The notes under the pieces: model-generated | Told to the model about the DNA's origin: nothing | Seen by the model: the letters and a program-made list of their open reading frames with translations, nothing else | Databases searched by the model: none | Shown here: positions 1-13,425 of the stretch, piece after piece | Position numbering within the stretch: the first letter of the stretch is position 1 | How the letters are laid out: the number at the start of each line of letters is the position of its first letter | Source of the DNA: Glandiceps talaboti | Taxonomy: Eukaryota > Hemichordata > Enteropneusta > Spengelidae | DNA length: 64,000 nt | Direction of reading: 5' to 3' | NCBI RefSeq assembly: GCF_964340395.1 | Contig: NC_135553.1 | Span: 4,460,001-4,524,000 of the forward strand | Translations under genes and position numbers: made by a program

Positions 1-194
1 TATCCGGTTCCTGATAGTGCTATCCCGAACATCACCAAAGGTAGATTGCAAGGTCGTGGGAGGCGGCGATCACTCGGAACAAAACAAACGACACAAAATG
101 CTGGAAATAGAGGATAAATAAAGCATCTATCCGCTTTCACATCAGATTTTAATCAGATTGATGGTAAACACGACTCCTTATATACGACAGGGCT

Positions 195-245
195 GTCGGT
201 GGCCGAGTTGTTAAAACACTGTGGTCGGGGTTCGAACCCATTATA
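195..245 (+). repeat. tRNA-like head of a SINE or decayed tRNA pseudogene
   Basis: An A-box-like stretch (TGGCCGAGTTG, 200-210) is followed by a B box (GGTTCGAACC, 229-238), at the spacing of an internal RNA polymerase III promoter of the Leu/Ser tRNA type. No acceptor stem can be paired across the segment, so this is a tRNA-derived repeat rather than a working tRNA gene. The sequence just before it (142-165) carries the motif CATCAGATTTTAATCAGATT, which also occurs in the foldback element near 10 kb and near 61.8 kb. Confidence 0.5.
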
Positions 246-721
246 GGGTTTGATTAAATTTACCACGCTGTACAGTAAGAAGAGTGAGTGTCGTTCAGTT
301 TGGTTCTCCCGAACAACACATGTTGTCTTCCTGCATTAACACTGAACCCATGAAAGATGGCCCTCACTGGACTTCTTGGGAGACAAGTGTTTGAAAGAAC
401 TATCCAGTATAAATCAAGATTATTATTATAATTATACGTGGCATGCAATGATCGTTACGTGATCGTTCTCGTGTAGTGGGATAATATCAGCATGAATCAT
501 CAAGTGAAAGTATTTCAAAGAAATTGTGTAGTTCCACCCCCACCCAGTAGTACATGCATGCGGAGGGCTTGTACTGTTATACACACCACAATCGCTACTC
601 GATACGCCACTCGCCTACTCCTGCTTGGCAGAGAAGTGGATTTGATTCTGACTATGCCAGAGAAAGAAAGGTACATTGCCGGGATCGAGTCCCAAATTAA
701 TAATCCGTCTGCAAGCGGGAC

Positions 722-971
722 GAGTCACTCATGGATCACCTAGCTCTACCTAGACCTACCTACCTAGGTCTACCTAGGCAACCTATCCATCCATCCATCG
801 TCCAGCCATCCAGCCATCCATCCATCTGTCCATCCATCATTTCCCCTCCATCCCTACCCACCCACCTACTTACTTGCCTACTATCTATTTACCAATACCG
901 ACCTACCTACCTAGATACCTACCTACCTACCTAGATACCCATCTATTTGCCTACTCGCGCGCGCACGCAAG

Positions 972-1018
<47 letters not shown>

Positions 1019-1160
1019 ACAAACGACGCACATACATACATACATACATACATACATACATACATACATACATACATACATACATACATACATACATACA
1101 TACATACATACATACATACATACATACATACATACATACATACATACATACATACATACA
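722..1160. repeat. Compound microsatellite (CCTA/CCAT, CA, CATA)
   Basis: Degenerate ACCT and CCAT tetramers (about 740-945) run into a CA dinucleotide block (about 974-1015) and then an almost pure CATA tetramer array (about 1030-1160). All open frames here are repeat translations (Tyr-Ile-His-Thr on one strand, Met-Tyr-Val-Cys on the other) and are not genes. Confidence 0.95.
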
Positions 1161-1239
1161 CTAGCAGAATTTACGACTAGGGGCTGATGAGATAATGGGG
1201 GTCACAGAAAAAACCAAATGTACAAATGGGGGGGGGGGG

Positions 1240-1362
1240 TGCAAATAGTCTAGTCAAATATCCTTCACCATCGAATCCAATGGAATCTCGAATCCAATGG
1301 AATCTACAGATCTCTCTTTACAAGAGGTGATTCGATACCACGTTGTCATCCAGACTATGAAA
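1240..1362 (-). repeat. Dispersed short hairpin-bearing repeat, copy 1 of 4
   Basis: Read on the - strand, this shares an ordered set of blocks with three other loci (20782-20884, 28377-28475, 56655-56727): a stretch like GTGGTATCGAATCA, then TCTCT/AGAGA hairpin arms, then GAT-rich sequence, ending in TAGACTA. The copies lie in both orientations, so this is a mobile or formerly mobile family. This copy contains an internal duplication of the block TCGAATCCAATGGAATC. Confidence 0.55.
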
Positions 1363-2439
1363 AAAGAATTTCTTATGGTGGGGGGGGGGGCACGAAATAT
1401 TCTGCTCATGATTTGAACCAAATCTCAAGATCGTTCGTTTACCGAGTGGATTTCCATTTTCTTTTAAATTTCTTGCGTTGAGCTCTTAAACCTACATATG
1501 AGGCGGGCGACTGCAATGAGAATGTGTTTGTGTATGCCTTGAATTGGTAAGTTTATATCTCCCAGAAACAATCGTTGACGGAGTCGATCTTTACCCTGTA
1601 CGTTTACCGAATTGTTCACTTTTAATACCTCACAGATCTCTTTATAAGTTAAATATAGACAATATAGCCGTATAATAAAGTATTGACAACAAAATTGAGA
1701 TTATTGGAAACAATATTCAAGTACGCTGTAGCTTAAATATGATATATATGGTTTGAAACTTTATGCCTCTACATGGCCTCCTACATATCATTATTTTGTA
1801 AAGTCTCTCAGCCCACATGCATTTGTAAAGTCGATTGTCAGTACACAATGCAATTGTACACATCTGAAATGCGGAGGGGGTGGCATATCAATGCACATAA
1901 AAAAGTCTGTGTGTAGCCTGGTGGGGGTGGGGGGGATGGGTGGGTGCTACGTACATTCTTGATTTCATTTCAGGAGGGGGTGACATTTTTAAGAGTGTGA
2001 GGGGAAGACCTGTGAAAAAAAATTGATTATGATACAAGTTCACAATCTTACTCTCGCTCGATACAAGCTAAATAACTTTCGAGTATAAAAGTTGGTTTGT
2101 TTTCAATGTAAACGTTCAAAAACATGTACTACAGTAAAATTAGAATTCTATTTTGTGTCATAATCATACTTTATAAAGTGAAGTAAGTATTTATGCAAAG
2201 GGCCTCAACAAGTTGATTTCGGAAAGGGATACCATCAAAGGGATACGTATATAGATTGCTGTTTTCCGAACTGAAAGTATCCACTTCTGTTCGCCTTTGA
2301 CGTGCTGTTTTCAGATTCTTTGTATGCGCGCCTTTCGTTTCTTTTGTAACATAGTATGTTGAAGAACAAAAATGCAAATCTACTTCAAAATACATCTACA
2401 GACATGTGAGTTCCTTCGCTAATATAATATTGGAGGTGT

Positions 2440-2529
2440 TACAACCCGGAAGCTCTAATTTACATGCAAGTGTCGGCAAGTCATGTCATCACCAATGATG
2501 TCATAACTCTGAACATCCGGGTACTTGTA
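2440..2529 (+). promoter_or_regulatory. Candidate TATA-less promoter for the MRTF gene
   Basis: Within 90 bp there is an ETS-type site (CCGGAAG, 2446-2452), a CCAAT box (2492-2496) and a CRE/ATF-like site (TGATGTCA, 2496-2503). An ATGGCGGC (YY1-type) motif follows at 2530. This grouping is typical of TATA-less animal promoters at the start of a non-coding first exon. It lies upstream of a good splice donor at 2608 on the same strand as the MRTF exons. The motifs are seen directly. Their use as the MRTF promoter is inferred. Confidence 0.45.
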
Positions 2530-2607
2530 ATGGCGGCAGTGTTTTTTGGTGGACAGACTTGGAAGATGCTTGTGGTAGCTTGTTAATGTTAGTCCCTCTA
2601 ACGCCAG
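2520..2607 (+). other. Candidate 5' non-coding exon 1 of the MRTF gene, with a short upstream ORF
   Basis: The segment starts near an ATGGCGGC initiator-like motif (2530) and ends at a strong donor, CAG|GTAAGG (intron begins 2608). It contains an 18-codon ORF (ATG 2530, stop TAA 2584-2586). It cannot encode the MRTF N-terminus, because exon 2 has an in-frame TAA (15657-15659) before the first ATG. If used, this is 5' UTR whose small ORF could lower translation of the main frame. A different first exon outside the window is possible. Confidence 0.4.
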
Positions 2608-5600
2608 GTAAGGGCCAGTAAATCAGTGAAAATTCGTAATTTACGCAGGGGAAGAAAGAGAGCTTGCTAAAGGAGAGAATGGGTGGCGCATACTGTAAAG
2701 AGCCATAATTTAATGCCATTCAACTGTAAATTGTGGGACAGGCAATTGTGATTGTCGTCAGCAGAGGAAGTAGGTTGTTTTTCTGTTCTGCAGTACACGT
2801 AGTGTTTTGTTGGGTTTATGTTTGTGCTTCCCCACAGTGTTGCATTTACTTTTGTGGGTTCTGCTTCGAGAAAACGAGTATTTCACTCTGAATTGCTCTG
2901 TTATTTTGCCGTTTTGTTTCCATGAGCCGACTTGTCAAATACCGAATATAATGTCTGAATCATGTGATTGAATAGCTATAGCTGCCCATAGCGCTATGGC
3001 ATATGGCCTAAATTATATTGTTCATATATCCATTTGTGTGGTTGCTTATTCTGAAATTTCAACAGTGGTAGGGGCGAGGGCCTCCCCCCTACTTGTAATC
3101 GTTTGCATATTTTTCATAGCGTAACCGTGTGGCCAGATAACAATCCATGTCATGTCTGTGGTCGTGAATCCGTTCTGACTGACTCATTCAATGACGTTCC
3201 CATTGGGCAAGTGCCGAACGTCAACTTTGTGATGTCAATGTGATAACGTTGGATTCTGTCAGACGATAAATTTGCTATGGCATGTAATTACATTACATTA
3301 CAAATAAATAAACGAGTTATTGTAAAGATGAACAGAAGCTAGGGTGGATCCCTAATAAATAAATATATAAATGAATAAATGTTACAAACTTACAATCAAA
3401 ACAGTAACAACAAAAGGACATTGTTTTGATTTTGATTATTTTGGTTTTCAAAAATCTTCATACCTTCAATCTTTTGTATTAAAGTCATTAATACTTTTAT
3501 GTTGATGACTGTACTGAAACTGTACTGTTCTCTATGTTATGTCACCTTCAAGCTTGTATGTATTCTAGCATTAAACCTGTCACATGTGAAGGCATGTGCT
3601 GGCTGTCAAAAGATGTGGGATGATGATAAAAAACACTATAACTTGAGCCTTTAGCACATTTTAAGTATTTTTTCTGTAAATTAACATAAAATTTCTGCTA
3701 ATACATCCATTTATGCTGCAATATTCAGCTGCGTGTATGCAACTTACAGCTCACAATTTCTCTATTTTGTACATAAAAGTTAAAATTGGAAACACAGGGT
3801 ACTGATAACTGTCGCAGGAATATTTTTAGCACATATTAGGTATTACAAAAACATCATTTATGAGACTCAGATATACATGTAAGTTCTTATTCATGAAATG
3901 TTTGTTATATTTTCATGAACTTCAAAAACTGCAACTTACAGTCATGCTATTAGTGCTACGTCACACTAAATGCCATACAAAGGTGTCAATCTAATTGCGT
4001 ATTTTTGGATCTTATGCCAATGAAATAAAAAAAAAATCTGCTAGTTCATCTAGAGTGATCATTGTGCTATGTAATGTTCGAAAATTGAGGAAGCTATTGA
4101 AAATAATTTAACTGTTCCGAGGGCCCATAATATGAAATTGGGTTTTACTCAGGTGCAGTCCCTTTGGAATCCTGTGTTTTCAGGCAGGGTTTAAATAGTA
4201 AACAAATAGGTAATGTATCACTCCAAATATAATCTATTCAATTTTAACTAACTGACATATACATGAACTGTAAATCTACATATGTAGTTCTGTATAATGT
4301 TTAAATCTTTTTATGGATTGCTTTCTGGTTTTCATTTTTCTAAATTATTAGTTGGCACTAGCACACTAATATCTTTAATAATACTAATTTAGTTGCTTTG
4401 ATTGGATTATGGAGTAATCTAATTAATATATTGAGTTTACAACTTGATAAACTAGTTAGCCATCAAACACTACAAAATGTATGGCCAAAGACGAATACAT
4501 TGCTCCACAGTATTCCCCATGAAATGCTCATTTCACTATATTTCTGATCAAAGAAAAAAAAAGAACTAATTCACATAATGATTTAATAGAATATTCCATC
4601 CTACAACTCCTTGAAATAAAAAGATAAATTAACATTATATGTAATTCTATTCTTATGTAAATTTCACAGAACTAATTGTTATTTTCTCAATCTGAGTAAT
4701 ACTAGCACTGTAAGCCACTTACACAAAATAAAAAGCAAGAAATCTGAGTAAGTGTCTTTAGAAAATCTCCTTGAGGTCATACATGTTAGTCCAAAATAAT
4801 GAAGTACAAAAGTCTTCACACTTAAAACTATATTTGCCCAATTGCCTAGGAGTTTTAAGAATTTAAGGATTTGGATTGTTACATGATTATAAGGATTTGA
4901 CAGCAAAAATTGTATGTTTGCAACTTTCATTGTGAGCGATGTCACCTCAAATCAATTAGTAAACGTCATTGTCACTCTTACTTCAGTAATTGTCTCTACT
5001 TATCAGTGACTACATCAATACAGAGTTACTTGGGGGGGGGGGGGAATGAAACTGAATGAGGACAATAGCAAAACCTGTTTGTTTGATTGTATGTGAGGGA
5101 CTTTTATCAAATTCAACTGGTTTAAATTCATTTTCACATTTTGGTACTTGCACACACTTATATAGAATACAAATAATGGCTGATTTACAGCAACAGTGTT
5201 CAAAGATGTGTAAGAAAAAAGTTTTCATGATTGATGTGAATACTGACACCAGTGAGAGTTATAGTCATAAAAAATTCTCCCTTGTATTCTCAGATATACA
5301 TGTATCACAAATTCAAACTTTGATGAGTTTGAAGGGAAAGTGTTTTGATATAAGCAAATGATTTACACACATTATCACATTAAAAAAAATCAGTCAGTTC
5401 CTCTTTATATACAGGATATTTCGAAGGGTCCAGTGAGTGGATAAATTATGAGTTCTCCAGGTATTTTACAGACATTCCCCACCAAAGTATTGTACATATA
5501 GAATGTACATTGTGTATGCACAGGGGATGGAAAGGAACCACTTTTCTCAGAGAAAAGTCTCCGTCTGTTACCAAGGGCCGAACCTTAGCAAATACACATG

Positions 5601-7829
5601 TTAGCATTTTTAACAGAAGCCAATGCCAAATATCTAACATACTCTTTGGTATTTCGGAAATTTTGTCATTCCAAATTTACATTCAAATTCCATCTACACA
5701 CATTCGTAATGATCTCTATGACAGACATCATGATATAAACTACTAGTATATGGTATATGGTATTATAGGAAGTTTTAATGGTAATTTTATACACTTTGCA
5801 GAAGGGATTATGTGTACTACTACATGTATATATGACCTGTAATACAATGTACTGATGTTTTGAAATGGTATCTGACTGAATTCAAGTTGGCTAAGGACGG
5901 TATGTCTGTGTTTGATCGTAAGAACATACATGATAGGACCACATGCAAGACAGAAATAGATTAGGGCAGAAGGGCCTCAAAGTCTTGTTTCGTTCCAAAA
6001 TGGAATCAATTCAAAAATTGTTAATTAAACTCTACAAATTGTAAACTATCAAGATCTGTCAACAATTAATTGAATTTGTTTGATATTTTTTCTTATTGTC
6101 CTCAACACTTTGAAATTTGAATAATAATTGATGAATAGACAATACAGATACTGCATATTATGATATATACAGTGTATATGATTTATAATGTGTGTATATA
6201 GTATTATAAATACACATGTATAATGGTATACAACACAATGTATTATGTCACTTGTGAGTGTGCACTGTTTGTTGAGGGTTAGGGCGATCCTTGTACCAGT
6301 AAGATAAACATGTAACTTATAAATTAATTCATGTAGTTATAACTTATACTATTATAGTCAGTACAGTAGTTGTAGTTGTAGTCAGTGTTTCTGTAGATTC
6401 TAGAGTCACATTCAGTCCTTAGACTAGAGTCAGAGATTCTTTATCATTAAGATCATCAATAATAAAGTTTCATCTTTCTTCTCACGGATGTAGTTATTAT
6501 GAGGTCAGTAGGAGATATTTCACTTATTTCACAAGTTGAGACAGAGCTTTGGTACTGACTGTTGATCCTGGCTGGTAACTGATTGATTTCAACCATTGAT
6601 TAGTTGCTTAACTTATGCCATTGAACTTCAGTCATTTATTTAATGCATTTTAGTATTTTGATTCTCATTTGGTAGTAATGTATGGAGGTGGAAGACCTTC
6701 AGGCTTCCTAGATGCAATCCACCCCTTTGTTCAAGATATTAGGTGATCAGATGTTGAGGAAATAGTGTTATGTACATGTTACTTTTAGGACAAGTATGTA
6801 TGTGATAGTATTGACAATTGATTGGATGCACGTCAAGAGAATGATACGGAACAGTTTTCAGATTAATAATATACTATGTTGTCATGCATACGTGTATGTA
6901 TGACCTTTGACATCTAATATATGGGCACAAGTCAAACTAGTGCTGTAGACTACATTGTATTCTGTGCTTACTGGAAATTCAGCATGTAAATATCATGATC
7001 ACTTGGCAAGCAAAATATATACAAATGTAAATGCGCAGTGCTCTTGCTGCATGTCAGTTATTTTGCTTCTGATTTCTTGTTACTTTTCAACATATACATG
7101 TACATCACATATGTTTATGATATTTACCATTAGCTTTGAAAACTGGTTACAGGGAGTAGTAGTCTAGTCCCTATATATGGTATCATTACAATTTACACTA
7201 TACAGTATCATTATGATTTACACCTCCACTCACATTGAGAGACTACGTTGACATCCAGATTGAGGGAGGGAGGGAGGAGAGGTAAAGCCTTACTTACAAT
7301 TCCTGTAGTTTCATACAGGTACACAACATGTTGTACATCATAAAATAGGTGGACAACCCCTGTGACATATCTGGTACGTAGAATATAGTATCATTAACCA
7401 CCTTAACAAAACATTGTGGCTTGTAAGTAAATGTACAGATAAAAAACTGGTTACAATTTTAGTACTCAAACTGCTATTAATAGTTCATATTATTACTTTT
7501 GAGTCATTTTCAAACAATATCATAAATTTGTTGAGTTTGACTGTAGTGATTACATAAAAGAGAATCCCTGAATATTTTCACCAATTGAATTTTAGAAAGT
7601 AGAAATAAAATAATTTTATACAGTTTAAGAAATTTGTTTCATTTGCAGTAAAAAGTTCGAAACTGTGACATTCTACTGTATGATCAGTATTGCAAGCAAA
7701 TTCCATTAACATTCAATTGAAATCACACCAGACATCTGACTGACATCAGTTATTGAAAAATAATGATATCAAGCTTTCTGAAGAGTTGTTATTCATAAAA
7801 CCCTAAGTACATGTACCAAGTTGGAATAC

Positions 7830-7936
7830 CTCCATAACTGATTAGCCGCAGTGGAGAGTGATCATGTAAAAATGATTTTGTAAATCACAGTCTTATATAT
7901 GTAATCACTCTCCATTTGAACTAATCAGCCATGGAG
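7830..7936. repeat. Small hairpin element
   Basis: The left arm starts CTCCATAACTGATTAG and continues with GGAGAGTGAT. The right arm is its imperfect reverse complement, ending AATCAGCCATGGAG. The arms are about 37 bp around an AT-rich loop of roughly 30 bp. The size and shape fit a very short MITE-like foldback. No target duplication is obvious. Confidence 0.6.
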
Positions 7937-8352
7937 ATTTTCTGCTAATGGCTTTTGGAGGGTGTGGCTATAAAGTGTGTCAAAGGTAATTATCAACTTG
8001 TGGTTAGCAGGACAAGCTGAATAAGATGAGAGTTATCAGAGTTCAGTCAGTCATTCAGAGCAATAAACAGGCTACATGTAGGTACATGAAAGTGGTACAT
8101 GCATGCATTCTTACTATGCCTCAGGGTTGTTAGTGGGGATATCCTTACTTCTCTATTTTTTTTGTATATAGCTGGTATCAACATGTACAATATGACATTT
8201 ATATACCTATTTTGTTGATTTAGAAAATTTAAATGTTATGTATAGGACCCTTTGTTTGTGTAGTATAGCAGCACCATGGTCACTTGTTGGCAAATATTCT
8301 ATTCAAGGATAGTCATGATACAAAATAACGGTATTAATAAGAATATTAAAAA

Positions 8353-8478
8353 AATACCATCGTTGCAAACCATGACCGTTTTATGATACCGTTCTTAACG
8401 AGTCGGTCCCTACTGTTTATTTCGTAGTGTAGTGGTATAAATAATAACTCTGGTTTGCGAGAATGAAAAATACCGTCA
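8353..8478 (-). repeat. MITE-like element, copy 1
   Basis: Read on the - strand, this matches 18848-18967 in ordered blocks: GCAAACCAGAG, then TTATTT, CACT.CGAAATAA, CATAAAA and TGGTTTGCAACGATG. The ends are partly palindromic (GCAAACCAGAG near one end, GGTTTGCAACGATGGTATT near the other). The two copies are in opposite orientations about 10 kb apart. There is no coding capacity. Confidence 0.6.
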
Positions 8479-9994
8479 CGGTGTTTGCTCCCATAAATGA
8501 TATCAATTACGGAAGTAGACACTGATGACATTTTTTAGTCAAACAAGATAGCTAAGTCTCTTGGCTAGGAGTAAGGTATAGTAGTGTCTTTGTACAAGCA
8601 TGTCTTCAAACCTGAAGTTCTGTGTTGTAAAATGTTGAGTTTTTCCCTATCTTGTGTGAACAAACTCTTTTCCTATTAAAGTTGCCACAAATTTCATAGT
8701 CAGCATAATCTAATTCTCAATGGTGATTGGTCAGCTTGTTGGTCAGGTGCACAGATGACCTTCTGGGTCAACAAATTACCTTTTACTTCATTTACATGAA
8801 TTCTGGAACTTTGTAATTGGTTGGGCTGTTATGCCATAAGTAGTTCTTTGTTGATAAATTATATTTTATTGAGCAATACCTTTTGCTTTATCGCATGGAT
8901 GTTAACCAGTGTGTTCTGTGGATATACAGGTAACGATGCTATTCAACTATCAAGCTAGTGGAATATATCCAGTCAGATTTGTGTGCTAACAGGTTGTACA
9001 TAAGATGTCTGTAGATAGGCAAGTACTAATACTAATAGTAACTTAACTGGTCACAGTGGTATATACACACTTGTAGCTACAATGTACCCCAGTCTTGGCC
9101 TTGCTAATACCTGTTAAAAACAATCACAAGATCTAGGAAGTCAGGTAGACTATGTATTGTAATCTTTTGTTGTTACAGTGAATCATCTCTCAGCTTGAAG
9201 TAATATTTGTTTAGGCTTTCTCTGTGGCATCTTAAAGTTTGTGAACTGTATGCATTAGCTTGGCATCGATGGCATGCTGGTCTGTACACTAACTATTTGA
9301 AATATAAAATGAAGATGTCAGTACATTGCATGTCTAGAGTTTCCAAGAAAAATCAACCCGTGGTATGAAAATAGTGTAGAATTCCAGTCATTTGTGTACA
9401 TATTTCTACAGATTACATTATGCATTGTCTGTTCTTCTTAAAACATTACTGACACTTCATCCATAGTCACTCTATGAGCCTCAAGGTCAGTTGAAAAAAT
9501 AATACAATATTTTGAAATATTGAAAGTGAATCACTGTGACATGCAAACATTATCTAATTAATGCAAAACAGTAAAAGTTGTCACCCTATATGACGACTGT
9601 AAGATTTGTATTATTCATCTGTTTTTATTTAGACCAATGTACTCACCTCCTATGTAGGATAGGGAAGTCAATAAACATTATTGTAGTTTGTTGGGCTTTC
9701 CCCAGGTAACAAACCACTCCATCAATGCTGCATTGTTCATAGTACATGCATTGTATTACATCAACCCTACAAGAAACCTAAAGTACATGCATGTATGTGG
9801 TTATGCTACGCAAATGAAAGCAGATTTGTTTCTTTTGCTAAAGTTAAAATGAAAAGGTCTCTGTTTTGCATAGAGTATGTAAGATATTATACATGTATGT
9901 TGTGTTGTGCACCCTATTAGCCAGCAGAAGCCTAGTTAGGAGTGTACAACATCTTGTATGTTACATGACAATATTTCTTGGTGTATATGTCTAT

Positions 9995-10493
9995 GCTAGC
10001 CAAATCTGATTAAAATCTGATGTATTGTACACTTCGCGATTTCTTTTTGGCTGTTACGTTTACTGTCGTTTGTTCTTTTGTGAGTGCTTGTTACATACAT
10101 CTGACACAACACCATAGGCGTTCTCATACCAGATCTTGTACTTATGAGTAGCCAATCAGAATCCATCTTACAATATATACACTCAACGTTCAAAATTGAA
10201 AGAAAGAGAACCGCCAAACAATGACAGTAATACTGTTTTCTGCACTCGCTTGTGCTCTGTTTGAACAGAATGCTCTGAAGTACTGTACGGTACCCGTATA
10301 TTTAGGCGCATTACGCATTCTCATTCATTGAGTGAATTCGCTCAGCGACAAGATTTAGTATGGGAAAACCTATGGTGTTGTGTCAGATGTATGTAACAAG
10401 TGCTCACAAAAGAACAAATGACAGTAAACGTAACAGGCAAAAAGAAATCGCAACGTGTACAATACATCAGATTTTGATCAGATTGATGCTAGC
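9995..10493. mobile_element. Foldback element with about 145 bp inverted arms
   Basis: The left arm (9995-10139) and right arm (10348-10493) are long imperfect reverse complements, both ending in GCTAGC and sharing stretches such as AAATCTGATGTATTGTACAC and ACATACATCTGACACAACAC. The core between them is about 208 bp and has no convincing reading frame. The two small ORFs called from the arms (ending TIHQILIR) are the same sequence read from each arm, which confirms the inverted repeat rather than a gene. The terminal motif CATCAGATTTTAATCAGATT also occurs at 142-165 and, diverged, near 61800. Confidence 0.8.
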
Positions 10494-12849
10494 TCTGAGA
10501 CTTGGCAATCTGGCCTCAAAATGTTGTTTGCCAGAACATACATATACTATCATTAGTATGTTGTCAGATTATGTCCGATAACCTGGTCTCTACACTAGTC
10601 TGTACTTGTACTGGCATGTTGTCAGTTCCTGGATTGAGTCTTGGTGTTGACAGGTGAGTGCGTACATGTAGTTTGGAGTATCAGACAGGAAATCAACAGG
10701 TCCGTTGTCAGGAAAGTGCAAACTTTGTGGTTAAAAACTGTTTAGAGGTGTGTATTGATAAGATGGCCAACCATGATAAGATGACAGGCTTGTGGTAATG
10801 GACACAACTATAATCATTTCATGTTATCATCTTTTGACCTGAAGAACTTGATAGAATAGATACTGGATATTCAGTCATGAACTCACTACTTATCGGAAAT
10901 GATCCACATTGCCATCTCGAAACCAAAAATGGTATCGGTAGAATGAGTGTACCCAGGAAATCCAATTGTCTCCAGTAACTATAATATGACATCATTACCT
11001 GTTTCATCTTTTCTTTAGGCTCAGATGTTTAGGAGAACTGTAACTAGTATTTTTAGACATGTATTCACATAATGATACAACATTTGATAATCTTGTCCGT
11101 GGTTTCAAAATGTGGTTAACTGTGTATACAAATCATTAGCAGGAGTGGCATTCAAGTAGGTGGTTACTATTTCCATCCCTAGTGATGCAACTTTGTATTA
11201 TACAGGTACATGTAGGTGATCTTTAGCCCTGGCAAAGGAAATAAAACTTGAATCTTGTGAGTATTCAAACAATCACTGATAATGGTCATTCCATCATACT
11301 TCCTGACCTGTCCTCCCACAGTGTTTGTAATCTGTGTGATGCTTTTGGATTTCTTATTATGTTCACTGTCACTAAGTCCAATGGGAAATTTGAAGAGATG
11401 TTGTATGATATTGATAAGATCATGAATCATCAACTTCTCATGCTCTGACCATTTGTGCTAATGAAAGTAGTGCTGATGATAATGATGATTTATACTTTCT
11501 GGTTCATGCTAGTTACGATATTAGTTACATTTCTACATATACAGATATAGACGTAGAAATGTTTGGTAGATAATAAAAATTTGATGGATGATATGTGTAG
11601 TTGCGGAGCATTTTACAGTATGTATACGTGTGTGCTTGTGTGTTTTGGGGTCAGTGACAGTGTTATGAGGAAAAGTGACAAGCATCATCAGTATATAACT
11701 CAGTGATTTAGCACCAAACACCAGTTTATATTTATGTTTGGCCACTTTTTGCTGATACAGTATGATTTAGTAAATTACAAATAGATATATCAGTTACATG
11801 TACATTACAGCAGTCATTTCATACATGTCGCATGTAGGTTCACCGGCTATTTACCTCTGTACACCTTTCCTGTCAGTGTGTATGTCGTACCAGTCAAAAC
11901 TGTGTCTGCTATTTTCATATCAACCAGCCACAACATAACATGACTGATTAGTATAAGGAAATAACATGACAACGTGTCATGTCACTGTCTCTATGCAGAC
12001 ATTTGTATGGTACAATTGTAACTCAGTGGCTGTTACATATGCAGTATTACATGATCTACATGTATATGTACGTGATCTACAGATAGATGCACAGATATTA
12101 ACCTCGTAAAAGGCTTCAGACAGAAATCAAATCACAACAATTCAATTGACATATACATGGAAGACAAAGGCAGAGTTGGTGATAGTGGCAAAGTTTTAAC
12201 AAAAGTTAATATGGTTGATAGTAATTTCTATGGGAACTACACGCACCTGTACTTTATGTACATAAATGTAACTGCTTAGAAACAGCTCTGGTACAAAATA
12301 TGTTACTTTATATATATCAGATGTTTGTTGTGATTGTTTATAATCGCGTACCAGGACATTTCTCAGAAATAACTACAATCGGTCAAAACAGTTTTATTGT
12401 GTGACCTCAATGACCTCATCCCATTGTTGTCATGATGTGAAACCTACAACTGTTAGAAAGCCACATTTTATATCCTTAACATTGTATATACGTAATGTAT
12501 ATAAAGATCAACAGTGATGTCATTTGAAACTAGTATTAATTAATAAATAACCACAGAGGATTAATGATTTTTACTGTTTAAACAGATACAGTAAATATGC
12601 TATTGCCCAAGTATTGTACTTGTAAATTATACATGTATAGGTTTATTCATGAAAGTGGAGAGATTTGAATTTCTTTCAACTAAATCCCAAACTAAATATT
12701 TAAACACGTTTATTGTAGGTGGTTTCTGATGAAATTTGTTATTTAAAGTAAAGAACTGTTATTGGAATTTATCAGATGGATGGCTGGTGTATCTTTTTAC
12801 TAATGTTTGGGGTATTTGATAAGCATTATCTGGATCTCATCACAGTGCC

Positions 12850-13425
12850 TAACCCATGTACACAGATGTCTGGACTTTGTATGCTGTATTCATTATATTG
12901 GTCTGTCTTATATAAATGCAGTACTGGTATTTGTTTTGATACTGTTAGTGTAATTTTGCCATTGCCCTGAAGCAGGTTAGACGTGGGGATTTTTAGTTGA
13001 AATATTCAACAGAGTTTACTGTACAGTAATGGTCATGTCTCCTCAACACTTATTTCAGTGTACAACCCACTAAAGTCTGTACTTTGTATATTGTACACTA
13101 TTGTTACTGATGTCATATATAAGTTCTGGCATTTGTTTTTATGTTGTATTTGTACAACTGCATATACATGTAGATATGGTCAGACTGGGTGATTTTTAGT
13201 ATAATGGTGACGTCTTCTCCATACTTAACTTACTGGTATTATATGGCCAACCCATTTACCTCTGTACTTTGTAAACATTATACTGGTATGTACATGTGTT
13301 ATTCATGCAATCATGGCATTTGTTTTTATATTTGTGTCATTTCTTGAAGTAAAGGTCAAACCTAAGGATTTCTAACTGAACTGTTCAACAAAGTAAAAAT
13401 AATGATCACATCTCCTTAAGACCGA
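12850..13425. repeat. Degenerate tandem repeat, three units of about 185-215 bp
   Basis: Three successive blocks repeat the same order of landmarks: AACCCA.., CTGTACTTTGTA, GGCATTTGTTTTTAT, a GGTCA/GATTTTTAG segment, and a GTCTCCTCAACACTTA-like end. Units start near 12850, 13064 and 13249. The copies are well diverged, so the array is old. Confidence 0.65.

Noticed and set aside
195-245. A functional tRNA gene
   Set aside because: A and B boxes are present, but I could not form an acceptor stem or a complete cloverleaf.
874-1180. ORFs of Tyr-Ile-His-Thr or Met-Tyr-Val-Cys repeats on both strands
   Set aside because: They are translations of the CATA and CA microsatellites.
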